Source: Arhodomonas aquaeolei DSM 8974 (GTDB lineage: Bacteria > Pseudomonadota > Gammaproteobacteria > Nitrococcales > Nitrococcaceae). Taken from it: 64,000 nt of DNA. Where the stretch lies: contig NZ_KB894801.1 in the NCBI RefSeq assembly GCF_000374645.1, forward strand, positions 434,001-498,000. The letters run 5' to 3'. The notes beneath the pieces were generated by a model. The model saw nothing but the letters and a program-made list of their open reading frames with translations. It did no database searches and was not told the origin of the DNA. This document shows positions 1 to 7,762 of this stretch, in pieces. Both the position numbers and the translations under genes were made by a program. The first letter of the stretch is position 1. Every line of letters starts with the position of its first letter.

Positions 1-56
1 TTCTCCGCGAAGTCGCCGCGGATATGGCCTACCGGGGTCAGGGTCACGGCGTTCAC
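1..56 (-). CDS. trmO: 5' end of a TrmO/TsaA-like tRNA methyltransferase (partial)
   Basis: Only the first 18 codons lie in the window. Read from a GTG at 56 they give MNAVTLTPVGHIRGDFAE. This resembles the N-terminus of TrmO-type proteins (TLTPIGxVRSxFxEKF), which methylate N6-threonylcarbamoyladenosine at tRNA position 37. The GTG overlaps the TGA of the upstream hydrolase gene as GTGA, so the two are probably translationally coupled. A second GTG at 47 is possible. The call rests on a very short match and the gene continues beyond base 1. Confidence 0.45.
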   Translation of the reverse strand, partial: MNAVTLTPVGHIRGDFAE

Positions 57-829
57 GGCCTCCCCAGCCGCTCGGCGAGGAAGCCCTGGAGGGCATCCCA
101 TGACGCCATGTCCGCCTCCGGCCGGTAACGCTCGCCGGACCAGACCGTAAAGGCGTGCGGGGCGCCGCCATAGATCTCCATCCGGTGCGGGACCCCCGCG
201 GCGTCCAGGGCGCCGGCCAGCGCAGCGACGTCGCTCATCGGCGAGGCCCGGTCGGCGGAGCCGTGCAGGATCAGCACCGGGGCGCGAACATCGGCGTAAT
301 CCTGGCCCTCCGGCGTGCCTAGACCACCGTGGAAAGTCACGAATCCCTGCATGTCTGCCCCGCTGCGTGCGAGTTCCAGCACCGCCGAGCCGCCAAAGCA
401 GTAACCGATGGCGACGGCCCGTTCCGGATCCACGCCCTCCAGACCGCGCAGGGCATTCACGGCCGCATTCACGCGCGTGCGCATCAGGGCGCGGTCACCG
501 TAGAGCTCGCCGCTCCGGGCGCGCGCGTCCTCCACCGTTTGCGGGCGTACACCGGCACCGTAGAGATCCGCGGCGAACGCCGCGTAGCCTGCCCGGGCAA
601 GCATCCGCGCCCGGGTGCGCTCGTAGTCGTCGAGCCCGTCCCAGTCGTGAATGATCAGCACGACGGGCTGGGGCCCCGGCAACGCCGTATTGCGGGCATA
701 GTAGCCCTCGAAGCGCGTATCGCCGGAACGGTAGGAAACGTCCTCGCCGACGATGTCGGCCACCGCGACGGCCGGCAGGCACGCGGCGGCGAGCGCAAGG
801 GTGGTGATGACACTGCGGATCGTCGTCAT
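53..829 (-). CDS. exported dienelactone hydrolase family protein
   Basis: The 258-residue protein is an alpha/beta hydrolase of the dienelactone hydrolase family. It starts at the ATG at 829, because a typical signal peptide (hydrophobic 8-23, cleavage near AVA-D25) follows directly; the longer open frame upstream is not coding-like. The Cys-Asp-His triad is visible: C144 in GYCFGGS, D193 in HGSADRAS, H225 in GAPHAFT. The signal peptide predicts a periplasmic enzyme, whereas classical DLH is cytosolic. The natural substrate is unknown. The stop overlaps the start of the TrmO-like gene, suggesting a two-gene operon. Confidence 0.85.
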   Translation of the reverse strand: MTTIRSVITTLALAAACLPAVAVADIVGEDVSYRSGDTRFEGYYARNTALPGPQPVVLIIHDWDGLDDYERTRARMLARAGYAAFAADLYGAGVRPQTVEDARARSGELYGDRALMRTRVNAAVNALRGLEGVDPERAVAIGYCFGGSAVLELARSGADMQGFVTFHGGLGTPEGQDYADVRAPVLILHGSADRASPMSDVAALAGALDAAGVPHRMEIYGGAPHAFTVWSGERYRPEADMASWDALQGFLAERLGRP

Positions 830-987
830 ACGGCCTCCCGTGGCACGTCGTCTGTGCCGGCAGAGATTGCAGTCCTGCGGGACTCGGCCAGACTGTCCCT
901 GCTGGAGTATAGTGGGCGCTCCGGGCCGCTGCGCCGCGACCATGCACGGGCGGCAGACTGCGCCGCCGGGATGACAGGGAGGCCGCC

Positions 988-1341
988 ATGACCCACCGTC
1001 AACGCCTGGCAAGCTGGCTGTTCGCCGGCTGGCACCTCGCACGCATGCCGGTACCCGACGACCCCGCTACGCTCGCCGCACGACGGCGCTGGTGCCGCGA
1101 CCACTGCGGCGATTTCGCCGGCCGCTGGTTCGGCATCGGCGCCGCCCTGTGGCTGTTCTACGTCTTCCCGCTGCGCCCCGCGCTGCCGATGGAGACCGAC
1201 TACGGCTGGCCGGGGATCGCCGCGCTCGTCGCCTTCGTCATCGGCGTGTGGTACATCGTCCGGCAGATCTACGCACAGTCCAAGGTCGGGCCGCCGCCGA
1301 TCGACCCGCCCATGGACATGCGCGGGCCAGACGACCGTTAA
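988..1341 (+). CDS. small inner-membrane protein, function unknown
   Basis: The 117-residue protein has two predicted membrane helices, about residues 46-64 (GIGAALWLFYVFPL region) and 74-93 (GIAALVAFVIGVWYIV). A basic N-terminal segment precedes them and a proline-rich tail (PPPIDPPMD) ends the protein. GGGAGG eight bases before the ATG is a strong ribosome binding site, so the start is secure. I do not recognise the family. It is divergent from the exported hydrolase and convergent with a short gene that begins nine bases after its stop. Confidence 0.6.
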   Translation: MTHRQRLASWLFAGWHLARMPVPDDPATLAARRRWCRDHCGDFAGRWFGIGAALWLFYVFPLRPALPMETDYGWPGIAALVAFVIGVWYIVRQIYAQSKVGPPPIDPPMDMRGPDDR

Positions 1342-1349
1342 CCCCCGCG

Positions 1350-1553
1350 CTAGCCAGTCTGGCGCTGGAGCAGCTGCAGGTAGCCCTCGAGGACGTCGAG
1401 CAGCCGCAGGGCCTCGTCGAGGTCCGCCCTGCCGTCGTCCGCCACCGGCAGGGCATTCAGCCGCTCGCGGATATGGTGAGCATAGTCGGCGGCCGCATCC
1501 AGCGTGGTCGGGCCTTCCTCCCACGCGCCTTCGTCCTGGGTGGAATCCGTCAT
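1350..1553 (-). CDS. small hypothetical acidic protein
   Basis: This 67-residue protein starts MTDSTQDEGAWEEGP. It then forms a predicted helix-rich segment with leucine heptads (LDEALRLLDVLEGYLQLLQ), possibly a short coiled coil. The ATG at 1553 is preceded by GGAGGGGG, which decides the start against a 103-codon extension with no ribosome binding site. No family was recognised. It is convergent with the membrane protein gene ending at 1341. Confidence 0.5.
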   Translation of the reverse strand: MTDSTQDEGAWEEGPTTLDAAADYAHHIRERLNALPVADDGRADLDEALRLLDVLEGYLQLLQRQTG

Positions 1554-1708
1554 AATCCGTTCCCCCTCCAATGCGTCGCATGGCCCGTAGTGCGGCAGTG
1601 TACCCGCCCGCGGCGGCGGAGTTCGAATAACGACCTTGATTTGCGGTGGCGTCGATCCCACCCGGGCAGAGAGACGGTAGTCCCATTCACCCCATCAAGG
1701 AGCCAGCG

Positions 1709-2254
1709 ATGAGCGAATTACTGGCCGGCAAGCGCGTTTGCCTGCTCGCCGAGGACGAGTTCGAGGACATCGAGCTGCTCTATCCGCTGCACCGCTTCGC
1801 CGAGGAAGGCGCTGAGGTCATCGTCGTGGGGCCGCGCAAGGCGACCTATACCGGCAAGCACGGCTGCACCGTGGAGGCCCACATCGCGTCGGCGGAAGCG
1901 GCGAGCCAGGATTTCGACATCGTCGTCGTGCCCGGGGGCTATGCACCGGACCGCATGCGCCGCCACCGCGAGATGCTGGAGATCGTGCGCCGGGCGGATA
2001 CGGAGGGCCACGTGGTCGCCGCCATCTGTCACGCGCCCTGGGTGCTGATTTCCGCACGGGTCGTGGCGGACCGACAGCTGACGGGTTTCTGGTCCATCCG
2101 GGACGATCTCGTCAACGCCGGCGCCCGTTATGTCGATGAGCCGGTGGTCACCGACGGCAATCTGGTCACCTCCCGCCACCCCCCGGACCTCGGTGCCTTC
2201 TGCCGTGCCATCATCGCGCGGAGCACCGGCGCAGCCGGGGGTGCCCCCCGATGA
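1709..2254 (+). CDS. DJ-1/PfpI family protein (putative glyoxalase/deglycase or protease)
   Basis: The 181-residue protein matches the single-domain DJ-1/PfpI superfamily. The nucleophile elbow is AAICHAP with C107, followed by the family histidine H108, and an acidic cluster near residues 15-17 (AEDEFED) supplies the conserved glutamate. PfpI/YhbO/YajL proteins are described as protein/nucleotide deglycases, glyoxalases or proteases; the exact activity cannot be told from sequence. AAGGAG seven bases before the ATG fixes the start. Its stop overlaps the next gene (ATGA at 2251-2254), so it is coupled to a Nudix hydrolase, compatible with a shared role in clearing damaged metabolites. Confidence 0.85.
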   Translation: MSELLAGKRVCLLAEDEFEDIELLYPLHRFAEEGAEVIVVGPRKATYTGKHGCTVEAHIASAEAASQDFDIVVVPGGYAPDRMRRHREMLEIVRRADTEGHVVAAICHAPWVLISARVVADRQLTGFWSIRDDLVNAGARYVDEPVVTDGNLVTSRHPPDLGAFCRAIIARSTGAAGGAPR

Positions 2255-2757
2255 GCGGCGGCGCGCACCCGGGCGCCCCGGAACGCCTGTTCGTCGACCA
2301 CCGCGGCGGCATCCGGCGGTGTCCGCCCGGACAATCGCCACGGACACGGGCGGGGATCCACGGGGTGCTGATCTGCAACGCCCGGGTACTGCTCGTGCGC
2401 CCGCCGGGCGGCAACTGGCTGGAGCTGCCCGGCGGCGGTATCGACCCCGGCGAAGACCCCACCAGGGCCCTACAGCGGGAGCTGCGGGAAGAGGCGGGCG
2501 TGCGCGTTGCGGGGGTGGAACTGGCCGCCACCGCCGAGATCGCCATGCAGACGCGCTACTACGCGGCCAACCACGACGAATACTGGCACTACGACCAGAC
2601 CTTCCGGCTGATCCCGCTGAGCGGTGAGCCAACGCTCCACCCGCCCGAAGAGCACGGCCATGAAGTGCTGTGGCTGCCCCTCGCCGAGCTGCACGGCGAG
2701 GCGCTGCACCATCTTCACCGTGCGGCGCTGGACCGCCTGCTCGGCCTGTGCACCTGA
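2251..2757 (+). CDS. Nudix hydrolase
   Basis: The 168-residue protein carries a complete Nudix box at about residues 62-84, with the GX5EX7REXXEEXGX pattern (RELREEAGV at its end). Nudix enzymes cleave nucleoside diphosphates linked to another moiety and need a divalent metal bound by the box glutamates. Substrate cannot be predicted. The start ATG overlaps the stop of the PfpI gene, so translation is coupled. The first 30 residues are rich in Gly, Pro and Arg. Confidence 0.9.
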   Translation: MSGGAHPGAPERLFVDHRGGIRRCPPGQSPRTRAGIHGVLICNARVLLVRPPGGNWLELPGGGIDPGEDPTRALQRELREEAGVRVAGVELAATAEIAMQTRYYAANHDEYWHYDQTFRLIPLSGEPTLHPPEEHGHEVLWLPLAELHGEALHHLHRAALDRLLGLCT

Positions 2758-2853
2758 ACACCGGGCGCACCGGCCACCCGCCGCCGCCCGGCCCCCGGAC
2801 GGCAGGTTCATTGACACACCGTCACACGGGCGCCCCGGCCGCAGAGGGACGGC

Positions 2854-3411
2854 CTACAGCCGCTCGCGCGCCGCCGCGACCCAACCGTTCACCCGCTCCT
2901 GGGAAACGACCATCTGCCGTGCCTTGAGCTGCTCGGTCAGCCGTGCGGCATCGGTGTCCGCCAGATCGCGGAACGAGTGAATGCCAAGCTCGGCAAGGCG
3001 CTTCTGCACCGCCGCACCGATGCCCTTGATGGCGGTCAGGTCGTCCGCGCTACCGCCAGGGTTAGCCGGGGATTGCCCGGTCGCCGCGTTGGCACCCGCG
3101 CCACCGGTGTCGGGGGCACCCGCCGAGGTGGGAGCACTTGCCGGTGCGGACGCGGGCTTCGGCGAACCCTCGGCGCTGGCGGCCTCGCCGTCCCCCTGCC
3201 CGCCTGCCGGCGTGGCGGAAGCCCGGGGCGCCTGCGGGGTTGCCGGTGCCTCGGCACCCTGCCGTTTCGCCGTGGTCTCGCTCCCGCCCCGGGAACTCGT
3301 GGGCGTCGCCTGCGCCGAGCGTTCGCGGCCCTTCGACTCCGGGGCCTCGTCGATCCGCGGCAGCCACCAGAACACCATCTCCATCCAGCGTTTGAGCCAT
3401 TCCGTCCACAT
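2854..3411 (-). CDS. helix-hairpin-helix protein with tryptophan-rich N-terminus and long linker
   Basis: The 185-residue protein has three parts. An N-terminal aromatic, amphipathic helix (MWTEWLKRWMEMVFWWLP) could lie on a membrane or bind a partner. A low-complexity Ala/Pro/Gly/Ser/Thr linker follows (about 25-120). The C-terminal domain (about 120-180) contains DDLTAIKGIGAAVQKRLAELG, a helix-hairpin-helix motif of the kind found at the C-terminus of some NuoE-like and DUF4332-like proteins. A DNA or protein binding role is an inference from the motif. AGGAGG precedes the ATG. It stands alone, convergent with the Nudix gene. Confidence 0.6.
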   Translation of the reverse strand: MWTEWLKRWMEMVFWWLPRIDEAPESKGRERSAQATPTSSRGGSETTAKRQGAEAPATPQAPRASATPAGGQGDGEAASAEGSPKPASAPASAPTSAGAPDTGGAGANAATGQSPANPGGSADDLTAIKGIGAAVQKRLAELGIHSFRDLADTDAARLTEQLKARQMVVSQERVNGWVAAARERL

Positions 3412-3583
3412 GGCAACCTCCTGCCTATGTCACCCGATCCCCGCTCAATCTAACCGGGACGATGCAGTGCAGCAAACGAAAACCGTCGACCCGATCCGCA
3501 TGGCTGGGTACCAGGGCGCAGACGTGCCCGTGCCCATCGCGTATCCTGCCCGCGGTCGGACACCTGCAGGATAGCCGCCGAAC

Positions 3584-3952
3584 ATGTCCCGTCTACTGAT
3601 CAACCTACGCGACGTCCCCGACGACGAGATCCTGGAGCTGCGCGGCATGCTCGAGGCCAACGGCATCCCCTACTTCGAGACCGAGCCCAACCGCTGGGGC
3701 ATCTCCATGGGGGCGATCTGGCTGGAGGACGACGACGATCTGGAACGGGCCCGGGCGCTGCTCGCCGACTACCAGGCCGAGCGCCAGCGCCGGGAGCGCA
3801 ACGACTACCGCGAGCGGCTCGCACGCGGCGAGGCCGACACCCTCTGGCAGCGCGCGCGGCGCCGGCCGCTGGCAGTCCTCTTCTACTGTGCTGCCGCGGC
3901 GCTCATCCTCTACCTCTCGACCCAGCCCTTCCTGGATCTGGCACTGCCCTGA
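3584..3952 (+). CDS. DUF6164 family membrane protein
   Basis: The 122-residue protein begins MSRLLINLRDVPDDE and contains YFETEPNRWGISMGAIWL, the hallmark of the DUF6164 family. It ends in one predicted membrane helix (about 98-117, LAVLFYCAAAALILYL). The N-terminal 75 residues resemble a small ferredoxin-like fold followed by a basic coiled region. Function is unknown for the family. It is convergent with the macrodomain gene, ten bases apart. Confidence 0.75.
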   Translation: MSRLLINLRDVPDDEILELRGMLEANGIPYFETEPNRWGISMGAIWLEDDDDLERARALLADYQAERQRRERNDYRERLARGEADTLWQRARRRPLAVLFYCAAAALILYLSTQPFLDLALP

Positions 3953-3962
3953 GCGGCGGTGC

Positions 3963-4490
3963 TCAGACCGCATCCAGCAAGCGCTGATGCATCTCCCGGG
4001 CCCGTTCGTCCGGGAGCACGAAACGCACGCGCCGTACCGAGACGAGTCCACGGGCGGCCTCACGGACCGCGCGCATCGCCACCGGCGCGGCCTCCGCCAT
4101 GGGATAACCGAAGGCACCGGTGGACAGCGCCGGGAAGGCGACCGACGCCAGTCCGGCGTCGTCGGCCAGCTCCAGCGCCCGGCGGTAACAGCGCGCCAGC
4201 AGCTCGTCCGAGGGCGTGTCGCGGCCGTACACCGGACCCAGACAGTGGATGACGTGCGGGTTCGGGAGTCCGTGACCGCCGGTCATCACCGCCTCGCCCG
4301 GGGCGATAGGCGCCAGCGGCGCGCACTCCTGCGCGAGGCCGGAGCCAGCCGCGCGGTGGATGGCCCCGGCGACACCACCGCCCGGCATGAGGCGGGCGTT
4401 GGCGGCGTTGACGACAGCGTCCATATCCGGCTGGCGGGTGATGTCGCCGACGACGCACTCGATCTGGACCTTACCCTCTCCTGTGGCCAT
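3963..4490 (-). CDS. macrodomain protein (O-acetyl-ADP-ribose deacetylase family)
   Basis: The 175-residue protein is a stand-alone macrodomain. The ADP-ribose-binding motifs are clear: VVGDITRQPDMDAVVNAAN near residues 13-31, then GGGVAGAIHRAAG, and VAFPALSTGAFGYP for the distal loop. Relatives hydrolyse O-acetyl-ADP-ribose or remove ADP-ribose from proteins. I start it at the ATG at 4490 because upstream residues are compositionally unlike coding sequence. It is divergent from the methyltransferase gene. Confidence 0.9.
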   Translation of the reverse strand: MATGEGKVQIECVVGDITRQPDMDAVVNAANARLMPGGGVAGAIHRAAGSGLAQECAPLAPIAPGEAVMTGGHGLPNPHVIHCLGPVYGRDTPSDELLARCYRRALELADDAGLASVAFPALSTGAFGYPMAEAAPVAMRAVREAARGLVSVRRVRFVLPDERAREMHQRLLDAV

Positions 4491-4679
4491 GACCCATCCT
4501 CCGTGCCTGTCTGTGCGATCGGCCCGGTCACCGGGACCCGGCGCTGGCCGGCGGCGGCGACAGCGCCGGCCCCGCGGGGACGACCGTGCCAATGACCCGG
4601 TCCGTACGGCACACTGTGGCGGCAGCCCGCGCACCGTCAACCCGCGCGTGCCGGGATCACACCGGCAGGGAGACGCCCG

Positions 4680-5318
4680 ATGCCCATCAACACCAACCGC
4701 TGGAACCGCTGGCGTTATACCGTCTACACCCCGATATACGATGCCGTTGCCGGCGGCTTCGCGCGCCAGCGCCGTCGCGCCGTAGCGCTCGCCGGCCTGG
4801 TCCCCGGCGAACGGGTTCTCCTCTCCGGCGCGGGCAGCGGCCTCGACCTGACGGCAATCCCCACGGACAACCCGGTGACCGCCGTGGACATCACCCCGGC
4901 GATGATTGCCCGCCTGCGCCGGCGCGCCCGCCGCGCCGGGCGCCAGGTGGACGCCCGGGTCATGGATGCCGCGGCGCTGACGTTCCCGCCCGCGAGCTTC
5001 GACGTGGTGTTTCTGCACCTGATACTGGCGGTGATCCCGGACCCGGTGGGCTGTATCCGGGAGGCGGCGCGGGTGCTCCGCCCCGGCGGGCGGGTGGTGA
5101 TCTTCGACAAGTTTCTCGCCGACGACGCCCGGCCGGGGCTCGTGCGCCGTGCCCTCGACCCACTGGCGACCGTCCTCGCCACGGGCCTCAACCGCCGCGT
5201 CGGCCCGCTGCTGAACGCCGCCGGACTCGAGCGCGTCCATGACGAGCCCGCCGGCCTCGGCGGGCTTTTCCGGATCGTCGTCGCGCGTCCTGCTCAGGCG
5301 GTCTCCGGCCCGGCATAG
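4680..5318 (+). CDS. class I SAM-dependent methyltransferase
   Basis: The 212-residue protein has SAM-binding motif I as ERVLLSGAGSGLDL (about residues 44-57), an acidic motif II (VTAVDITPAM) and post-motifs FDVVFLHLILAVIPDP and VLRPGGRVVIFDKF. The first 20 residues (RWNRWRYTVYTPIYDAV) resemble UbiE/PmtA-like phospholipid or quinone methyltransferases, but the substrate is uncertain. CAGGGAGA precedes the ATG. Its last 25 bases overlap the 3' end of the convergent Crp/Fnr gene. Confidence 0.8.
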   Translation: MPINTNRWNRWRYTVYTPIYDAVAGGFARQRRRAVALAGLVPGERVLLSGAGSGLDLTAIPTDNPVTAVDITPAMIARLRRRARRAGRQVDARVMDAAALTFPPASFDVVFLHLILAVIPDPVGCIREAARVLRPGGRVVIFDKFLADDARPGLVRRALDPLATVLATGLNRRVGPLLNAAGLERVHDEPAGLGGLFRIVVARPAQAVSGPA

Positions 5319-5956
5319 AGCCGTGCCAGCGCCTGCGGGTCAGCGATACGCAGCCAGCCGCGGTGGCGCTCGATCCAGCCGGCGTGCTCAAAATCCCCGA
5401 GCAGTCGGGTGATCACCTCCCTCGCGGTGCCGAGCTCGGTGGCGAGCTGCTGGTGGGTGGCCCGTACCGTGTCCGCCTCCGCACGGTCCACAAGCAGCTC
5501 GGCGAGACGCGCATCCACCCTACGGAAGGCAAGCTCCTCGACCAGCAGCATCAGCGACTGCAATCGCGCGCCATAGCTGCGCAGCACCATGTCACGGAAG
5601 GCCGGCGAGCCCGACATCAGGTCGTCGAACACCGCCGGGGGCACCAGCAGTGCCTCGCTCGGACGCTCGGCGACGGCGGTGGCGTGATAGAGCCCCTCGT
5701 CGAGGAGACAGCCGATGGACAGCGTACACATCTGCGCCGGCAGGATGCGGTAGAGCACGATCTCGCTGCCGGCCGCGGACAGCATATGAACGCGGATGCT
5801 GCCGCTGTGCAGTATGGGCAGGCCGCTGCAGCGCTCCCCGAGCCCGAACACCCGCTGACCGGCCGCGAAGGCGACCTCCATGCCGTCGGTAATCAGGCGC
5901 TGCCGGGCGCGCTTGTCGAGTTCCGGCAGCCAGTCCATACCCCAGGTCGATGACAC
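5294..5956 (-). CDS. Crp/Fnr family regulator with a C-x5-C motif
   Basis: The 220-residue protein has an N-terminal cyclic-nucleotide-binding-like barrel (about 20-130), a long dimerisation helix and a C-terminal winged helix (THQQLATELGTAREVITRLL). There is no FNR-type cysteine cluster at the N-terminus. Instead the barrel carries AQMCTLSIGCLL, a cysteine pair spaced C-x5-C that I recall from a Crp/Fnr subgroup often found beside DUF2892/YgaP-like proteins. Thiol-based sensing is therefore a reasonable inference. The start is a GTG at 5956 preceded by GGGAGGG. It is divergent from a DUF2892 gene, and a palindrome lies between them. Confidence 0.85.
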   Translation of the reverse strand: MSSTWGMDWLPELDKRARQRLITDGMEVAFAAGQRVFGLGERCSGLPILHSGSIRVHMLSAAGSEIVLYRILPAQMCTLSIGCLLDEGLYHATAVAERPSEALLVPPAVFDDLMSGSPAFRDMVLRSYGARLQSLMLLVEELAFRRVDARLAELLVDRAEADTVRATHQQLATELGTAREVITRLLGDFEHAGWIERHRGWLRIADPQALARLYAGPETA

Positions 5957-5986
5957 GGCACGCCCTCCCTGTCGTGGCGACGAATG

Positions 5987-5999
5987 GTGACAAAGTCAC
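5987..5999. promoter_or_regulatory. palindromic operator GTGAC-AAA-GTCAC, candidate Crp/Fnr site
   Basis: A perfect 13-bp inverted repeat lies between the divergent Crp/Fnr and DUF2892 genes. A plausible promoter for the DUF2892 gene is CTGACC at 5999-6004 with CATTAT at 6023-6028. This places a start near 6035 and the palindrome centre near -42, the classical class II position for Crp/Fnr activators. The same palindrome, differing only in the spacer, occurs at 21011-21023 upstream of cydA. Binding by the adjacent regulator is an inference. Confidence 0.5.
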
Positions 6000-6058
6000 T
6001 GACCGATGCCGTTATTTTCCAGCATTATGACGATGGGAAAAAGGGAGGTTATAAGGAT

Positions 6059-6256
6059 ATGAAGGCAAACGTCGGCACTATCGACCGTGCGGTACGGGCC
6101 ATTGTCGGGATCATTCTGATCGCGCTGGTGTTCGTGGGGCCGCAGACGCCCTGGGGCTGGATCGGCCTCATCCCCCTCGCCACCGCGGCATTCAGCTTCT
6201 GCCCGGCCTACCGGCTGCTCGGTCTCAACACCTGCCGCATCCGCGGCAGCCACTGA
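6059..6256 (+). CDS. DUF2892 (YgaP-like membrane domain) protein
   Basis: This 65-residue protein starts MKANVGTIDRAVRAIVGIIL and has two hydrophobic segments (about 13-28 and 31-48). It ends with FSFCPAYRLLGLNTCRI, including the conserved C-P-x-Y and a second cysteine typical of DUF2892. This domain forms the membrane anchor of the rhodanese YgaP and also occurs alone. AAGGAT before the ATG at 6059 favours this start over a longer frame beginning in the promoter. Partnership with the divergent Crp/Fnr gene suggests a role in sulfur or thiol stress; this is inferred. Confidence 0.8.
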   Translation: MKANVGTIDRAVRAIVGIILIALVFVGPQTPWGWIGLIPLATAAFSFCPAYRLLGLNTCRIRGSH

Positions 6257-6262
6257 AACCCT

Positions 6263-6294
6263 TTCGGAGGGGCGGTCCGCCGCCCCCCTCCGAA
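6263..6294 (+). terminator. hairpin terminator after the DUF2892 gene
   Basis: TTCGGAGGGGCGG pairs with CCGCCCCCCTCCGAA across a very short loop, leaving a two-base bulge. It begins seven bases after the stop at 6256. There is no long T run, so efficiency is uncertain. Confidence 0.55.
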
Positions 6295-6382
6295 GGCCGA
6301 CCGATCGGCTCCTCACAGAGGTCCTGTCGTGCGTCGGTCAGTCGAGCTGACACCTGACAATCCCTCCGGGAAGGTTAGTACA

Positions 6383-6418
6383 ATGGAGGCCGTCGCAGAC
6401 GAGCGGGTGACGAAGTGA
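6383..6418 (+). CDS. putative 11-codon leader peptide overlapping the permease start
   Basis: An ATG at 6383, with AAGG ten bases upstream, opens an 11-codon frame (MEAVADERVTK). Its TGA overlaps the GTG start of the next gene as GTGA. The downstream GTG lacks a good ribosome binding site of its own and no other in-frame start exists before a stop at 6376. Translation of the permease may therefore depend on reinitiation after this leader. No regulatory codon run is evident. Confidence 0.35.
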   Translation: MEAVADERVTK

Positions 6419-7074
6419 CCATTCCCGCGGACCTCTTTCCCGCCTCCTGGCTGTGGCTCGCCAACGCCCTGCTGGCCGCCTTGCTGGTGGCCGCCGTGCG
6501 GCGTGCGCCGTGGCGTCTGCTGAAGCGCTCCGAGCTGCAGCACGTGTTCTATGCCAGTGCCCTGCTGGTCGCGCTGCTCTGGCAGATGCGCGCCGGCATC
6601 GCCCCGGAGCTGCAGCTCCACCTGCTGGGCATGACCAGCCTCACGCTGATGTTCGGCTGGCGGCTCGCGATCGTGGCCGGCACGCTGGCGGCGGCGCTGT
6701 CCATCGTCGCCACCGGCGGTGCATGGCCGACGCTGGGTATCAGCGCGCTGCTCGGCGCCGCCCTGCCGGTGGCCATCACCCACGCGCTCTCCAGGGTGGT
6801 CGAGCGGGTCCTGCCGGCCCACTTCTTCATCTACGTATGGGTGAACGCCTTCCTGGGTGCGATGATCTCGGCGGGCACGGCCTACCTGTGTCTGATCGGC
6901 CTCGCCTCCGCGGCGGCCGCCTCGGCGGCCGCCCTCGCCCCGGACTACCTGCCGGTGCTGCCGCTGCTGATGTTCCCGGAGGGGTTCATCAACGGCGCAG
7001 TCATGACCATGCTCGTCGCTTACCGCCCGGAGTGGGTGAGCAGCTTCGACGACGAGCGCTACCTCAACCGCTGA
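6415..7074 (+). CDS. CbiM-like energy-coupling factor transporter permease
   Basis: The 219-residue membrane protein has six or seven predicted helices and ends with the signature PEGFINGAVMTMLVAYRPEW. This identifies the proteobacterial energy-coupling factor permease family related to CbiM. These proteins are the substrate-binding membrane subunits of nickel, cobalt or similar ECF importers. No transporter ATPase or T component is adjacent, so substrate and partners are unknown. The start is GTG at 6415. Confidence 0.75.
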   Translation: MTIPADLFPASWLWLANALLAALLVAAVRRAPWRLLKRSELQHVFYASALLVALLWQMRAGIAPELQLHLLGMTSLTLMFGWRLAIVAGTLAAALSIVATGGAWPTLGISALLGAALPVAITHALSRVVERVLPAHFFIYVWVNAFLGAMISAGTAYLCLIGLASAAAASAAALAPDYLPVLPLLMFPEGFINGAVMTMLVAYRPEWVSSFDDERYLNR

Positions 7075-7095
7075 GTACGCCCGCGTCGCGCCCGG

Positions 7096-7713
7096 TCAGC
7101 CGGTGACGTCGTCGCGGTGCTCGTCGATCCACAGCACCCGGTCGGAACGGGCCTGCAGGTCCGTGGACACGCCGGCCGAGAAGACCGCCAGCTCGACACG
7201 CTTGCCGCTCTCCGAGAGATGCTCGACGGCGTCGATGAGATCGCCGTCGCCGGACGACAGCAGCAGTGTGTCGTAGCGGTCCCTGTGGATCAGCGCGAGG
7301 GTGGCGAGGCCGACGTCCACGCCCATCTGGCGCTGGTTGACGAGGTTGTGGGCGTCACCGCCGTGGGGACAGGCAAGGTCCACCTTGGTGCCGCAGTCCT
7401 GGCAGTAGGCGTTACGCACCCGTTCGTTCTTCAGCCCGTAGAGCTTGACGATCAGGTTCGGCCCGGCCGGGGCGGCGGTCTGCAGCCAGCCGTGGAACCG
7501 GTCACGGGCCTCGTGGGCCTCGTTCTGCACGCTGTTGAGATAGTAGCCGCGCCAGACCGGGCCGAGCTCGCGTTCGACGAGATCCCGCAGCTTGAGGTAG
7601 TCGACCCGCTGATTGGGGCCGAAGGCCTGCATGTTGACGGCGTGGATGTAGCTGGCATCGATCAGCCAGAGGCGGCGGCCGGGGGCGGTGTGGGTCGGTT
7701 CGTGCTCGCTCAT
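7096..7713 (-). CDS. NYN domain protein (putative PIN-like RNase)
   Basis: The 205-residue protein has the acidic pattern of NYN/LabA-like nucleases: D19 in LWLIDASY, VDVGLATLAL in the middle and LLSSGDGDLIDAVEHL towards the C-terminus. NYN domains are PIN-like metal-dependent ribonucleases. A cysteine/histidine stretch (AYCQDCGTKVDLACPHGGDAH) inserted between the first and second acidic motifs could bind zinc. I start it at the ATG at 7713; the longer frame upstream is not convincing. It is convergent with the permease gene. Confidence 0.75.
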   Translation of the reverse strand: MSEHEPTHTAPGRRLWLIDASYIHAVNMQAFGPNQRVDYLKLRDLVERELGPVWRGYYLNSVQNEAHEARDRFHGWLQTAAPAGPNLIVKLYGLKNERVRNAYCQDCGTKVDLACPHGGDAHNLVNQRQMGVDVGLATLALIHRDRYDTLLLSSGDGDLIDAVEHLSESGKRVELAVFSAGVSTDLQARSDRVLWIDEHRDDVTG

Positions 7714-7762
7714 GGTCCGCCAGCATACAGGAGTCGGGGAGGCGTCGCCGCCATCGCGATCC

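Noticed and set aside
53-1042. 329-codon version of the dienelactone hydrolase
   Set aside because: The first 71 codons are Arg/Gly/Pro-rich and precede an obvious signal peptide, so the start at 829 is preferred.
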